Shown here: positions 6,439 to 17,200 of the stretch, in pieces
Layout: the number at the start of each line of letters is the position of its first letter
Numbering within the stretch: the first letter of the stretch is position 1
Virus record (IMG/VR): IMGVR_UViG_3300037245_000418
Location: 1-25,458 of that record
Length of the DNA stretch: 25,458 bases
Reading direction: 5' to 3' (one strand)
Source of the DNA: a virus
Program-made: the position numbers and the translations under genes
The notes under the pieces: model-generated
Told to the model about the DNA's origin: nothing
The model's input: only the letters and a program-made list of their open reading frames with translations
Database searches by the model: none

Positions 6439-8940
6439 ATGGCAAATTATCCGGTAATATCTCTTAATGCAGGAATAGGAACGCCACTTGTAGACACACG
6501 TTCTGATACGCAGAAGTATATCGCATTATGCAGGCAACTCCAGAACATGATACCTCGTATATATGGCCCAGTAGAACGAAGACCTGGATTCAGGTATGTT
6601 GCAAATTGCCAATACGATGACGTTAAGTCTCGGATTGTCCCGTTCATATTCTCGGCTACCATAGCGTATGACATTGAATTCTCAGACCAAATAATAAATA
6701 TATACTTTCAGGGGACTTTAATAGAGTCTGATATTCCATCTCCATACCTTGATGCAGACCTATTCCAGTTACAGTTCGGTCAGTCGGCAGACGTGATGTG
6801 GATAACGCATCAGGATTATGCACCGCGCAAACTCTCAAGGGTGTCAGTTGATGACTTCTCGCTGGATACAATACTGTTTGAAAACGGACCGTTCATAAAA
6901 AGAAACGATCTTGCCAAGAACGATGATGTTACGATTAAGGCTACTGGGTATACAATAGCAACTGTTACAAATGGCACTAAGGATACGGCTAGCGTAACAA
7001 TAGAAAGCACAACGGACATATCGGGTGAATTCACAGCGAATAAAAGGATATATATAACTGGCGCAACGGCAGACACAATAGACGATGCGTACACAGTGCA
7101 TGACACAATAGCGACCACATACGTTGGGACAACCGTAACTGTATATACAAATGAGACTATAACAAGCGATCCAGCAGTAAACGGCGAGATGATGGTTAGC
7201 GACGCAACGGTAACTCTCACAGCGTCCTCTGACACGTTCCAGGCTGGCCATGTGGGCTCTTTGTTCAAGTTAACCCATAAACGGGCACAGGCCGTCACTA
7301 AGGGCTCTGCTACAGGCACAGGGATCATAGGTGAGCCGATAGACATTAAGGGTTCATTCACGGTCACATCAACAGGTAATTGGGGTGGCACATTCGAGGT
7401 GCAGAGGTTAGCAGATAAGACTAACTGGGAAACATACAGGTCTTATACATCTGTTATAACCGGCGGTCAGGGTTCGGCAAATGCACAAAAGACCGATATT
7501 GAGGAATCATTAGGTGTTCAGTACCGAATAAATGTAACAGAATTCGACTCAGGCATTCTCACTGTTACATTGTCGGCCAACTCTAGCACACAAGATAGTA
7601 TATTTAAGATAACAAATTACGTATCAGCAACAGAGGTAGAGGCTACAGCAATAGTAGCTGCTCCCGAAAACACAACTACTATCAGATGGTATGAAGGGTC
7701 ATGGTCTGATGTCAGGGGTTATCCTACTACTATTGTGTTCTTTGAGGAACGATGTATTTACGGATTCTCAACTCTTGACGCGCAGACTATATGGCTTAGT
7801 GGTACTGATGACTTTGAAGACTTTGAAAAAGGAACTAATGACGGAGATTCATTCGCATTAAAGATAGGCACTGGCAACCGTGGAAGATGGATAGGCTCTC
7901 TTGATTCGCTTGCTATTGGGACTTCTGGTTCTGAGTGGAGAATAAGATCCTCTGAGCTTGACCAGCCCTTAACCCCAACAGATTTCAGTATTAAAGAGCA
8001 AACAATACACGGTAGTAAAGATATACAGGCTTTAGCGGTCAACGAGGCTATAATCTTTGTAGATTCGGTAGCGAGAAAAATACGTGAGTTCACATTCAGC
8101 GAACCGAAGCAAAAGTTTGTATCACCCGACTTGACTGCTTTAGCCGAAAACGTAACGTCTGGCGGGATAACCAGTATGTCAGTACAGAATAACCCAGACA
8201 GTATCGTTTGGTTTACCATTGCCAATAGCCCTTACCTCATCTCTATGACTTACGAAAGAGATCAGAACGTAGTGGCTTTTGCGGAACATCCTGTGGCTGG
8301 CAATGGCATAGTAGAGTCTGTCTCTGTTGCTCCGAGCGAGGCCGAGGACATTATAACGGTCACTGTAAAGATAGCTATAAGCGGTTCCGTTGAGCGACAG
8401 ATATGGCAGATGCAACCAAGAGACTACGGTGCAGATACCGATATATTCTTTGTCGATGGTGGGATAATAGACACATCAGGGTCTACCGCCATAACCGGCC
8501 TAGATCATCTTGAAGGCGAGACGGTACAGGTCATGGTCGATGGGGCACATCAAGCAGGTAAGACAGTGGTAAATGGCCAGATAACTATAGACAAGGCAGG
8601 GACAAGAGTTGTCGTTGGCTTGCCATACGAATATAAAGCAGAGCCGATGAGATTAGATAATAATGGTACATCTTATGGGTCTGTAAAGAAAATATCGGAG
8701 ATTGTGCTTAGTTTCTATAAGACACTCAATGCTGAATTTGGCGATGGTACGAGACAATTCCCTATTCCTTGGCGCACTACAGAGAATTACGATAATCCAC
8801 CAGAGTTATTTACAGGAGACAAGACATTGACATTCCTTGGCGGATTCACAACTGACACTCCGGTAGTAATATCAGGGACAGACCCTTTTCCTTGTATTTT
8901 ACGAGCAATAATACCTAAAATAGACCAGACAGGAAGATAA
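6439..8940 (+). CDS. Tail tubular protein B (nozzle, T7 gp12-like), 833 aa
   Basis: The protein forms the hexameric tail nozzle through which DNA leaves. The N-terminus fits the family: PLVDTRSDTQKYIALCRQLQNM, then GPVERRPGFRYVA, a strand IVPFIFSATIAYDIEFSD, and INIYFQG. Later blocks also match, such as FFEERCIYGFSTLDAQTIWLS, the segment around GSEWRI, and a C-terminal beta region with KISEIVLSFYKT. Its 833 residues compare with about 794 in T7 gp12. The middle (residues about 170-420) is Thr-rich beta sequence and may be an inserted domain. It starts directly after the upstream stop. Confidence 0.92.
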   Translation: MANYPVISLNAGIGTPLVDTRSDTQKYIALCRQLQNMIPRIYGPVERRPGFRYVANCQYDDVKSRIVPFIFSATIAYDIEFSDQIINIYFQGTLIESDIPSPYLDADLFQLQFGQSADVMWITHQDYAPRKLSRVSVDDFSLDTILFENGPFIKRNDLAKNDDVTIKATGYTIATVTNGTKDTASVTIESTTDISGEFTANKRIYITGATADTIDDAYTVHDTIATTYVGTTVTVYTNETITSDPAVNGEMMVSDATVTLTASSDTFQAGHVGSLFKLTHKRAQAVTKGSATGTGIIGEPIDIKGSFTVTSTGNWGGTFEVQRLADKTNWETYRSYTSVITGGQGSANAQKTDIEESLGVQYRINVTEFDSGILTVTLSANSSTQDSIFKITNYVSATEVEATAIVAAPENTTTIRWYEGSWSDVRGYPTTIVFFEERCIYGFSTLDAQTIWLSGTDDFEDFEKGTNDGDSFALKIGTGNRGRWIGSLDSLAIGTSGSEWRIRSSELDQPLTPTDFSIKEQTIHGSKDIQALAVNEAIIFVDSVARKIREFTFSEPKQKFVSPDLTALAENVTSGGITSMSVQNNPDSIVWFTIANSPYLISMTYERDQNVVAFAEHPVAGNGIVESVSVAPSEAEDIITVTVKIAISGSVERQIWQMQPRDYGADTDIFFVDGGIIDTSGSTAITGLDHLEGETVQVMVDGAHQAGKTVVNGQITIDKAGTRVVVGLPYEYKAEPMRLDNNGTSYGSVKKISEIVLSFYKTLNAEFGDGTRQFPIPWRTTENYDNPPELFTGDKTLTFLGGFTTDTPVVISGTDPFPCILRAIIPKIDQTGR

Positions 8941-8941
8941 C

Positions 8942-11449
8942 ATGACAGTATCGAATGACGAAGTAAGAACAAGTGTGGTCGGTGACGGAACAGCACAGGT
9001 TATTCCGTTCACTTTTCCAGTAACATTAACTAGCGATATTGATGTATTCTCTAGGCTTGTATCAGACGGAACTCAAGTTGAACTTACAGAGACATCTGAT
9101 TACACTGTCTCTATACTTGGCGACACCGGAGGGAATGTAACTATGGTTACTACCTTCTCCAGTGATTACCAGATACACGTTGTCAGGGATACGCCAAATA
9201 CTCAACTAATGAACCTTGAGTCTGGAGGGGACTTTGATGCTGAAAACATCGAAGATGCTATCGACAAGAATACAAAACTGACGGCAGAGAGCGCAGATAG
9301 CCTTAACCGTACTCTTATATTTCCTGCGACAGACCCTGCCTCATCATTTGCTGATATGCCAAACTCTGTTGATAGAGCAAGCAAGAACCTTACTTTCGAT
9401 TCAGATGGTAAGCCGACTGCCTCTGTCGCTGTAGCAGAAGGCTCTGTCAGCTTTAGTGTCATAGGCACACAGATTGTAGAGGCCGCTAACGCACTGACCG
9501 AGAGAGGGATACTCGAACTTGATACAGGCGACGATGTTGAGTTCGCAGAGATAACCGGGACAGACATTATCGGTACAGGCGATATAACAGGAAGTGATAT
9601 AATCGGAACAGGCCCGTGGATAAATGTTACACACCCAGATTTCGGGGCATCCCCTTCTGCTAGTGATGTAGAAAACTTCGCAGCTATAACAGCAGCCATA
9701 GCCGCCGCAGTAGCAGGGCAAACTATCTATTTCCCAGTTGGTCTTTACAGTATTAGCGAAACGCTTGTGATAACTAAAAAGATTACATTAAAGGGAGATG
9801 TATTCAGGAAGGGTTCGGGGACAGAGACGCAGTTAATATGGACACAAACAAACGGTACAAATGGAATAGAGCCAACAGTCGCTATAGCTATTGAAGGCAT
9901 ACAATTAACAGGTAATGCTCTTGCGGGTAACGGGCTACATATAGATGTAGGTGCTCCTATAGGTAACTTTATATGTAGAGACATGCGTTCTGTTTCATGG
10001 GGAGGTCATGGATTATACGGCAGTGAACTTTTCCTAAGCGAATTTTATAACTGCGGCATTCTTGCAAACGAAGGAGACGGGGTTCACTTAGTAGAATCTG
10101 CTTTAAATAATTTTGAGGGTTGCCAGATAGAACAAAATGAGGACACGGCTGATATATACCTTGACCAATGCAGTACAAACTCTTTTGTTGCACAGGTAGG
10201 TAATGGTACGGCTACATGGGGTATCTACATAGAAGATACGAACTTCTCTAACGGCAATAAGTTTGTCATATTCCACGACGGAACCACAGACAGAGGCATT
10301 TATTTCGGCGATAACTCACGGAACAATGAGATTTCTTATTCCGGTGGAACGTCCCACGATGTCAGAGATAGAGGAATAAACAACCACATGATGAATACTC
10401 GTATGCCGCAGATACCAACATATCAGTACGCGAGCAATTCATTGCCGAAGGTTCAAAATATCGTTAACAATCCATCAGGTGTAGTTGATGCTGATTCTGG
10501 GTGGAACACAAACGATATTGGAGTGACTCTTGCAAGGACTACAACGGACGGCGTAACAACTGGAACAGCTCACGAGATTGACTGGACGGTTGCTGCTACT
10601 GGAAAGTTAGCAATAACAAACGGGAGTGGTGCTATATCCACGGATGATATTATTGTTTTCCAATTCTGGGCGAAGCTAAGTCGTGACCTATTAACAACAG
10701 AAGATGCACAAATTCACTTGCAGGGTGCGTCTAACTCTACTGTTTCCCCACAAGAGGGGCAATGGTACGATGCAACGACCGATTGGAGATTCTTCTCCTT
10801 CTCATTTGTGGCTACGGATAGCATACCAGCGGGTGTTAAGATTTCATGGGAGATGGACATAGCTAATGATATTACCTTATTCGTTACTGATGTAACTATG
10901 TGCATAAACCCTGATGGTATGCCTAGCCATGTGCCGTTTATTTTCGCAGGTGGCGTAACAGAACATGTAAACTACCCACTATCTCACACTGGCGGGCTTG
11001 ACCAGACAATGAGATTGCCGAATCTTGATACCGCTCCAACCGATCCAGAGCCGGGTGCGATAGCAATGGCAGATGGAATGAATTGGGACCCACTCGCTAC
11101 AGGTACTTCTTGCAGTGAGTTAATATTTTATGGCCAAGCCATTCTTGTTGGTGACGATTACGAATGGGCCAAGATTGGCGCAACCGACGAGTATTCTGTT
11201 GGCCTTACTGGTGGTGGTGCAGACCCTAGTTTTACAGAACCAGACGAAGTTAGGATAAATGGCGTTAAGGTAGATAAAGGAGCTAGGGGTTCCTTAATAG
11301 CTAATACATGGGCTTGGGGCCAAGACGCAGGTACATCTTATGATACAGTAATTGTGTATCTAACTGGCGAAGCCGACCCTGACACTGGCGACGATGGCTC
11401 TGTAACTGCTATGAAGTGGACAGCTTTTGGTAACGAGGCACTTAAGTAA
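8942..11449 (+). CDS. Tail fibre / tailspike with T7-type N-terminus and beta-helix domain, 835 aa
   Basis: This is the host-recognition protein. Residues 1-150 match the T7 gp17 N-terminal domain that docks on the tail (RTSVVGDGTAQVIPFTFP, DYTVS, QIHVVRDTP, LESGGDFDAENIEDAIDK). After a short repeated linker, residues about 226-480 form a pectate-lyase-like right-handed beta helix (HPDFGASPSASDVENFAAI, TIYFPVGLYSIS, GNGLHIDVG). Residues about 495-660 look like a carbohydrate-binding jelly roll, and the rest is a Gly-rich tip. A depolymerase activity is possible, but catalytic residues cannot be assigned by eye. AGGAAG lies just before the ATG. Confidence 0.88.
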   Translation: MTVSNDEVRTSVVGDGTAQVIPFTFPVTLTSDIDVFSRLVSDGTQVELTETSDYTVSILGDTGGNVTMVTTFSSDYQIHVVRDTPNTQLMNLESGGDFDAENIEDAIDKNTKLTAESADSLNRTLIFPATDPASSFADMPNSVDRASKNLTFDSDGKPTASVAVAEGSVSFSVIGTQIVEAANALTERGILELDTGDDVEFAEITGTDIIGTGDITGSDIIGTGPWINVTHPDFGASPSASDVENFAAITAAIAAAVAGQTIYFPVGLYSISETLVITKKITLKGDVFRKGSGTETQLIWTQTNGTNGIEPTVAIAIEGIQLTGNALAGNGLHIDVGAPIGNFICRDMRSVSWGGHGLYGSELFLSEFYNCGILANEGDGVHLVESALNNFEGCQIEQNEDTADIYLDQCSTNSFVAQVGNGTATWGIYIEDTNFSNGNKFVIFHDGTTDRGIYFGDNSRNNEISYSGGTSHDVRDRGINNHMMNTRMPQIPTYQYASNSLPKVQNIVNNPSGVVDADSGWNTNDIGVTLARTTTDGVTTGTAHEIDWTVAATGKLAITNGSGAISTDDIIVFQFWAKLSRDLLTTEDAQIHLQGASNSTVSPQEGQWYDATTDWRFFSFSFVATDSIPAGVKISWEMDIANDITLFVTDVTMCINPDGMPSHVPFIFAGGVTEHVNYPLSHTGGLDQTMRLPNLDTAPTDPEPGAIAMADGMNWDPLATGTSCSELIFYGQAILVGDDYEWAKIGATDEYSVGLTGGGADPSFTEPDEVRINGVKVDKGARGSLIANTWAWGQDAGTSYDTVIVYLTGEADPDTGDDGSVTAMKWTAFGNEALK
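9551..9613 (+). repeat. Direct repeat coding the fibre hinge
   Basis: Two near-identical 10-residue units, ITGTDIIGTG (9551-9580) and ITGSDIIGTG (9584-9613), are separated by one Asp. They lie between the T7-type docking domain and the beta helix. Such alternating Ile/Gly/Asp repeats are typical of flexible or triple-beta-spiral linkers in fibres. The DNA copies differ at several third positions. Confidence 0.7.
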
Positions 11450-11868
11450 TGGAATTTAGAGAAGCGACAACAGAAGACTTCGCCAACATAGCCGATAAGA
11501 GCATAACGAAAGGCGATAAAGAGTTTAGCGACAGAGAGAAATACTCTTATGTGTTAGAAGACGATGGGAAACTGATATGTATTGGTGGGTTCATAATCAT
11601 CAACGCTGCTACGGCATGGTGCTGGATTGATCTTTCTGTTGACGCCTTAGATCATAAGGCCGTAATGTTAAGAACCACGAAAGACTGGATAGCTTCTTTT
11701 GCTAAAGAGCATAAACTAAGACGGCTTCAAGCATATGTGGATGTAAGCTTTGAAGAAGGAATAAATTTCATAGAACATCTTGGATTTGAAAGAGAGTCAA
11801 TAATGAAAAACGCAATGCCTGACGGCGACGCAGCAATGTATAGGAAACTTTACAATGGGAAACTTTAG
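11449..11868 (+). CDS. GNAT-like acetyltransferase-fold phage protein, 139 aa
   Basis: The N-terminus MEFREATTEDFANIA, the strand YVLEDDGKLICIGGF, a second strand with TAWCWIDLSV, and the C-terminal pattern LRRLQAYVDVSFEEGINFIEHLGFERE follow the GNAT fold. Podoviruses often have such a gene next to the internal virion protein genes, in the position of T7 gene 13. The usual acetyl-CoA loop (Q/R-x-x-G-x-G/A) is not seen; LDHKAVMLRTTKDW stands at its place, so activity is doubtful. The start overlaps the fibre stop (TAATG). Confidence 0.8.
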   Translation: MEFREATTEDFANIADKSITKGDKEFSDREKYSYVLEDDGKLICIGGFIIINAATAWCWIDLSVDALDHKAVMLRTTKDWIASFAKEHKLRRLQAYVDVSFEEGINFIEHLGFERESIMKNAMPDGDAAMYRKLYNGKL

Positions 11869-12145
11869 AGGCGTAACAGCGGCAGAAGGACTGCCTGGTA
11901 GCAGAAAAGACAAACAAAGGATTATGAATCGCAATGTCTTTAAGATTTCAGAGAAGGCCGATAAGGATGTTTTTGGTGAAGCTCCTGAGGACATTCCGCC
12001 ACCAGAACCGATAGCACCCGCTCCAGAAGTTGACGATGACCAAGCTAGAGTAAGCAGGTCAAGGCAGCGAAAGAGAGGGAGGCAATCAACCGTGCTAACA
12101 GGCGATCTTGCTCCAGAACAGAAGAAGAAAACAACTTTAGGATAA
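11855..12145 (+). CDS. Small basic/proline-rich protein of the internal-virion cluster, 96 aa
   Basis: It starts inside the last codons of the GNAT-like gene (14-base overlap) with AGGA upstream. The middle is Pro/Glu-rich and disordered (PEDIPPPEPIAPAPE). The C-terminus is basic with GRQSTVLTGDLAPEQKKKTTLG. This 'GR-S-T-(I/V)-L-T-G ... KT-LG' ending recurs in small proteins beside the gp14-type gene of many podoviruses. A virion-internal or assembly role is inferred from location; its function is not established. Confidence 0.72.
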   Translation: MGNFRGVTAAEGLPGSRKDKQRIMNRNVFKISEKADKDVFGEAPEDIPPPEPIAPAPEVDDDQARVSRSRQRKRGRQSTVLTGDLAPEQKKKTTLG

Positions 12146-12155
12146 TGGTGACACT

Positions 12156-12671
12156 ATGGTAGCATTTGCAGGTCTAGCATTATCAGTAGCCGCAGCCGCA
12201 CAACAGCGACAGGCTGCTAAAGATGACGCAACAAGGCGAAAGAACCTTGCGACGTTCAATGCGCAAGTCCAAGAGAACGAAGCTAAGGCGAAGAAACAGG
12301 CTGCCGAGTTTGCATCTAAGCGACTGGCCAAGAAAAGTGCAAGAGACAGTAGTAGGCTAAAGACACAGTTAGCTAAGGCTGGTGGACTAGGCTCTCCTGT
12401 AGCAGAGGACTTGGCTGTAGAACTTGAAACAGAGCAAGACCTCCTTGACCTCTTGATAGGGTTTGAGGGAGAGACGGCGGCTAAACAGGCAAGGGCTCAG
12501 GGAGCTATTGATACGGCAGCAGGCAGGCGGGCGATAGCAAGAGGGCAGGCTCAGGCGACGGCAGCTACAATCGGCGGTGGCAGTTCAGTACTTAGTGGGT
12601 TCAATACTGGCGGAAGAAGAGATACAACTCCTAAGAAAACAACATTTAGAAAGTCTGGCGGCGCCAGTTAA
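12156..12671 (+). CDS. Internal virion protein (T7 gp14-like), 171 aa
   Basis: A hydrophobic Ala-rich N-terminus (VAFAGLALSVAAAA) is followed by a long helix rich in Ala, Lys, Gln and Glu (NAQVQENEAKAKKQAAEFA), then LAKAGGLGSPVAEDL and a Gly/Ser-rich end. T7 gp14 has the same plan and a similar length (196 aa). It is ejected first to form a pore in the outer membrane. ATG 12156 is used because the ATG at 12145 runs into a stop after five codons. It heads the ejection gene set gp14-gp15-gp16. Confidence 0.82.
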   Translation: MVAFAGLALSVAAAAQQRQAAKDDATRRKNLATFNAQVQENEAKAKKQAAEFASKRLAKKSARDSSRLKTQLAKAGGLGSPVAEDLAVELETEQDLLDLLIGFEGETAAKQARAQGAIDTAAGRRAIARGQAQATAATIGGGSSVLSGFNTGGRRDTTPKKTTFRKSGGAS

Positions 12672-12682
12672 AGGTTTATATT

Positions 12683-14281
12683 ATGGGCAGATTTGAAGCA
12701 CCTCTAACACAAAAAGGCTTACCCGGCACGTCCGGTTCGGTGCGTGACACCACTGATCCTACTATTGGTGCTGGCGTTATAGGGCAGGCTGCGGCTAGGC
12801 TTGGCACGGAGGTTAAGAATCTTGGTATAAGATTTGATCTCATACAGGCCAAGTCTCAGTTAAGCGACAGTATGGTTCACGCCTCTAATTTGACTAATAG
12901 TTTCTTTGATACTCTCGGCAGTAATGAAGACCCTGAAACTTACGGAGAAGAACTAAGGAAACTTAATAAACAGATAGAAGGTGTTACGCCAGAGAATTCA
13001 AGGGCTGCCGGTGTATTCAGGCAGAACATGGCAACAAGGTCACTCCAAACTGCTAAGCTAGTGAGGACAGCGGCTGAGAAAAAAGTAGAACAGAAATCTC
13101 AGACCTCAGACTTTTTATTGCTTCAAACGGCAAAGACATCTGGACTGGAAGCGGACTTCGATGTATACGAAAAAGCTGTAATCAATGGCGTTAAGCTCGG
13201 CGTGTACGATGCTAAAGAAGGTGAGTTGCTTTTAGATAACGCCGACAAGGACAGGGATATAGCAGAGAAGAATGAGGTCTTTACTAGGGCGTCTAGCCAA
13301 AGAGACGAAGAAGGAATCATGGACGTAGACCGCGCTCTTGCTCATGTAGACGCTTGGGACGGGCCTGAGAATGATAAGGCTGACATTAGGAATCAAATAC
13401 AGAATAAAGCAGCCCAAGAACAAAAGAGAAGCGATGAAGCACTTGCTAATAGGACAGGCGAGGAAGATGAAAGACTCAATCAATTACTGATTGATAATCA
13501 ATTAAGCGACCAAGAGATTGAATTAGTAGACCTTGGAGCTAGAGGAAAACAAAAGACATTTGAAGATGGTTGGAAGGATGGATGGAAAAAGAGATTGCGT
13601 GACGACTTGAAGCTGGGGACGCAGAAACCGTGGCCTTTAGTAGATAACGATACAGCCGTACAAGACCTTGAGACAAAACTTACAGAACAATCCAGTGGCT
13701 CGACTGATATAAATGAGACATACAAGTTTATCAACGATGCCGCCGCTAAGGGATTGCTTACGAAGGGTACAAGAGACAAGATGAGGTCTGACGCTAAGAA
13801 GGGCGGGCTCGACGCCATCGACGAGCAGGTTAATGCGTCTACGCTAAGAGTGAAGAACGCCCTTATCGGCAGGCTTACGGCTCGCGAGGCGAGGTTTAGA
13901 GTTATTGAAGCATCAAGAGCATTCTCAAGAGAAGAACAGCAACAGGCAAGGGCTACGGGATTCTTGCTTCAGGTAGGCTTTGAACAGTTAAATAGATTCA
14001 GTGCAGAACTTAATAAGAGAATGAGGGAAACCGGAAAGCAAACCTTAAGCTCAGTAGAGGTAGAATCGCTGGCGGCTCAGGTATGGACTAAATACAAAGC
14101 AAAAGACGACGCTACAAAGATAAGAGAGTTTATGGAGTTTACCGGACAGAGATCGCCAAGACCAGACGCTTTCCCAGAGAGTAAGTGGAATTCAGTTAGT
14201 GACGTTACAAGGGCTAGTATCATTGCTGGTATGGCGGATGGAATGACAGTTGAACAAGTTGAGGCTATGATAGCTAAATGA
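12683..14281 (+). CDS. Internal virion protein (T7 gp15 position), 532 aa
   Basis: This protein is almost all helix and rich in Lys, Glu, Gln and Asp. Its start, MGRFEAPLTQKGLPGTSG, is a short disordered peptide like those of internal core proteins. It lies between the gp14-like and the large gp16-like genes, so it is likely the periplasmic tube component of the ejection apparatus. Its length (532) is shorter than T7 gp15 (747). AAAGG precedes the ATG. The stop overlaps the next start (ATGA). The identification is mainly by context and composition. Confidence 0.75.
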   Translation: MGRFEAPLTQKGLPGTSGSVRDTTDPTIGAGVIGQAAARLGTEVKNLGIRFDLIQAKSQLSDSMVHASNLTNSFFDTLGSNEDPETYGEELRKLNKQIEGVTPENSRAAGVFRQNMATRSLQTAKLVRTAAEKKVEQKSQTSDFLLLQTAKTSGLEADFDVYEKAVINGVKLGVYDAKEGELLLDNADKDRDIAEKNEVFTRASSQRDEEGIMDVDRALAHVDAWDGPENDKADIRNQIQNKAAQEQKRSDEALANRTGEEDERLNQLLIDNQLSDQEIELVDLGARGKQKTFEDGWKDGWKKRLRDDLKLGTQKPWPLVDNDTAVQDLETKLTEQSSGSTDINETYKFINDAAAKGLLTKGTRDKMRSDAKKGGLDAIDEQVNASTLRVKNALIGRLTAREARFRVIEASRAFSREEQQQARATGFLLQVGFEQLNRFSAELNKRMRETGKQTLSSVEVESLAAQVWTKYKAKDDATKIREFMEFTGQRSPRPDAFPESKWNSVSDVTRASIIAGMADGMTVEQVEAMIAK

Positions 14282-17200
14282 GCGAACAAGACTTAATAGA
14301 TTTTGTTAATAAATTACACAAGGAACCACAAGACCCTATCGAGCCATCGTCATTCGATAAGCTTGCAGCAGAGGGTAGAGATATGGACTCTATCGTATCT
14401 CAACGTGACATTGAGCTGGACTACGATAGCACTGTTCAAGACAACTTCTTAATAGGCGGTGTGCTTCCTACTGACCCTAGCGACGTGTCACAGCCTGACG
14501 TAGAAGTAGTTAAGCCTACGCCCGATCTGGACATGTTCTTATTGACAAGAGACACTAGCGAGCCTATCAGCACTGAACAGTTTGCTCAATTAGCAAGAAG
14601 GGCCGAAGGGGAAATTGCTCAGGAAAAAGGAAAGGTTGCCGTAGAGAAGGCTGCGTTTGCCGCTGACTATATAAGCAGGCTTATACGTTCAGCTATGGCA
14701 GTTACTGGAATTTCAGCCACCACCGAAAGGTTTGGGGACATAAGAAAGTCTCATAACTTCTGGATTGCAATGATGGACTTAATGCACACGGTAGATCCGA
14801 CTTCTCCGAATATCCCAGCTATTGCAGATATATCAGAAAAGCAGGCTAAGCAAGTTAAGGAAATACCGGGGATATTAACCGACCCAAAGATACCAACAGA
14901 GACATTGCCCGGCATCGGCAAGGGACTCACTCAATTAGGCACGCCAGAGGAACTTGAATGGGTGTATGACGTTGCTGGTGAAATCGTGATAGAGGCTAGG
15001 ATTACTGGTGCTGTTAAGAAGGCAGCGAAGTTTGGCATGTCTAAGTTTACCAAGAAAGTATACGAATCAGGCGAAGAAGCAGCTAAGAAGGGAGGAGTTA
15101 AAAGACTTCTCGGCAGTTTCACTAACGAAGAAATAAGCGCGTTGGCTCAAGCGAGGAAAGCTAAGAAGGTTGGATTGCTTGGTACACGGCCTATCCAAGA
15201 AAAGATAGATGACGCAATCTCTCGCACTTTTGATTATATTACAGAAACCGCAGACGCAAGACTCACAAAGAAGAAGGCTATTTCTATTAAGAGGAAGGCC
15301 GGTGCGGCTAGACTCTATGATGTTCAAGGTGAAGGGTATGGAGTTGGGTATTCCAAGAGGCTCAGGAAAGCAGGCACGATAAGCAAGACCGAGTCTTCGT
15401 TCGTGCCATTCCTTGATGCAGCCCCAGCAGCAGCAGACGATTACGTGACACTACAGAAGACCGTAGACAACTTCGACTTCGGTGGCAGCAAGATATACAC
15501 CACAACTAACGCACAAGAAGCTTTAGAAAAACTGTACGAGACAGGAGAGCTACTGACCGCAGGTGATGTGGAACATCTAAGAGATATATTCGGACAGGAC
15601 TTTGCCAACGCCCTGAACAAGTTTATCGACAAACCAACCGGCGTAGCGGGCATGATGCTTGAAGCTGGCAGTGAGATGTTGCGTGGATTAAGTGCGACAT
15701 CACGTACATTGATGACTACTGGTGAGCTATCGTTCCTCATAAGGCAGGGTAACTTTAGGGCATGGATTCGACCAGCAGACGCAATACGATCTTACGCAGT
15801 AGCGTCAAGGGCTTTGGCGTCTCCGAAATACGCAAGGTACTGGGACGAAGCAATGAGAGGTTCAGCTAAAGGTAAAGATGCTATTGAAAAGGGATTGTTC
15901 TTAGGCAGGTTTGGTGACGATGTTAAATTGACCGCCAGAGAGGAATTCTTTAACGCTGAATGGCTAAAAGGTGTTCCAGTTCTAGGGAAAACTGTCAAGC
16001 GATTTGAGGCTGCTTACGTAGTGGGCCTAAACCAGCTTAGGATGGACTGGTTCGACGAGGGTATGCAGCTCATCCGGCAGTCCGGTAAGGCCGGTGACGA
16101 CAAGCTAACGGCGTCGTGGGCGGCTTACGTGAACAACATGACAGGCAGGGCAGACCTCGACGCTCTTATCAATCAGGGATTAGGCCCAAAAGCTGACAAG
16201 ATCATGGAGAATATGGTAGGAACTGCTAAGAATGTCTTGTTCGCTCCAAGGTTTGCCGCTTCAAAATGGAACAAGCATAGGACGGCTGCCGTATTGATAT
16301 TCGGAGACGAAGCACCTGCTGCACTGAGAAGTATGATCGTAACTGATACAATGCTGAAATGGAGAAGGTACGAAAGGCTTGCTCATTACGCAAAGCAGGG
16401 AGGGTACGAAGTAGAAGAAGACCCGAGATCCAGTGACTACTTGAAATTCAAGAGAGGTAACACAAGGTTCGACGTACTTGGTGGTGATGCACAGTTGATG
16501 GTTTTAATAGCACGTCTTGCAACTGGAGAAACAAAGGATACAACCACTGGAGAAGTCAAGGAAAACATTGCCTCTAAGTTAATTCAAGACCATGCAGCAG
16601 GCAAGTTAAACCCTGCCGTGTCACTGATGTATGATAAATTTATCGCTAAGGAAACATTCAGGGGTGAGGATATAAACGACCCAGAGGTTTTGGCGAGAAC
16701 GATAAGAGAAAAATTCATACCTCTCTTCATACAGGATGTTGGCGATAAAATAAGGAACGGTTACGAAGAGGAAGGATTAACGGTTGCGGAATCAATCGAA
16801 CAGTCAACGAGTACTATGATGATGGGCTGGGTTGGTGCTGGAATACAGACGTATCCACCGTCCGCAAGAAAGAAAATAGAATTACTATACAACGAATCTG
16901 CTAATAAGTTATACGTAAAAGACTTTCCAGACCTTACTGTTTCGCAAAAACAAGAGGCCATGTTTGAAGCCGAGATAGACCACGGCGAGGAGATAGCTGA
17001 GTTAAAGGCAGAAGCTGGTATGAATACTCTGTCTCCGGGCGGAGCGTCAAGGATTCAGGAGTTTAGAAATAAGTCAACTAGAATAATAAGGAAGGGTCTT
17101 GGCGACGACTTCAAGCTCTTTAGTTCAAGCATGGTTAGTGTTGGTTCGATGGGCATAGATATAGAAGATGTCAGGCTAAACACGAAACAGCATAAGAGGC

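Noticed and set aside
6816-7391. 191-residue minus-strand ORF inside tail tubular protein B
   Set aside because: It is antisense to a gene with clear family matches, has Val/Ser-rich content expected from reading Thr/Asp-rich codons backwards, and lacks a ribosome site.
9202-9699. 165-residue minus-strand ORF inside the fibre gene
   Set aside because: It is a shadow of the fibre coding frame with the same backwards-codon composition; no Shine-Dalgarno.
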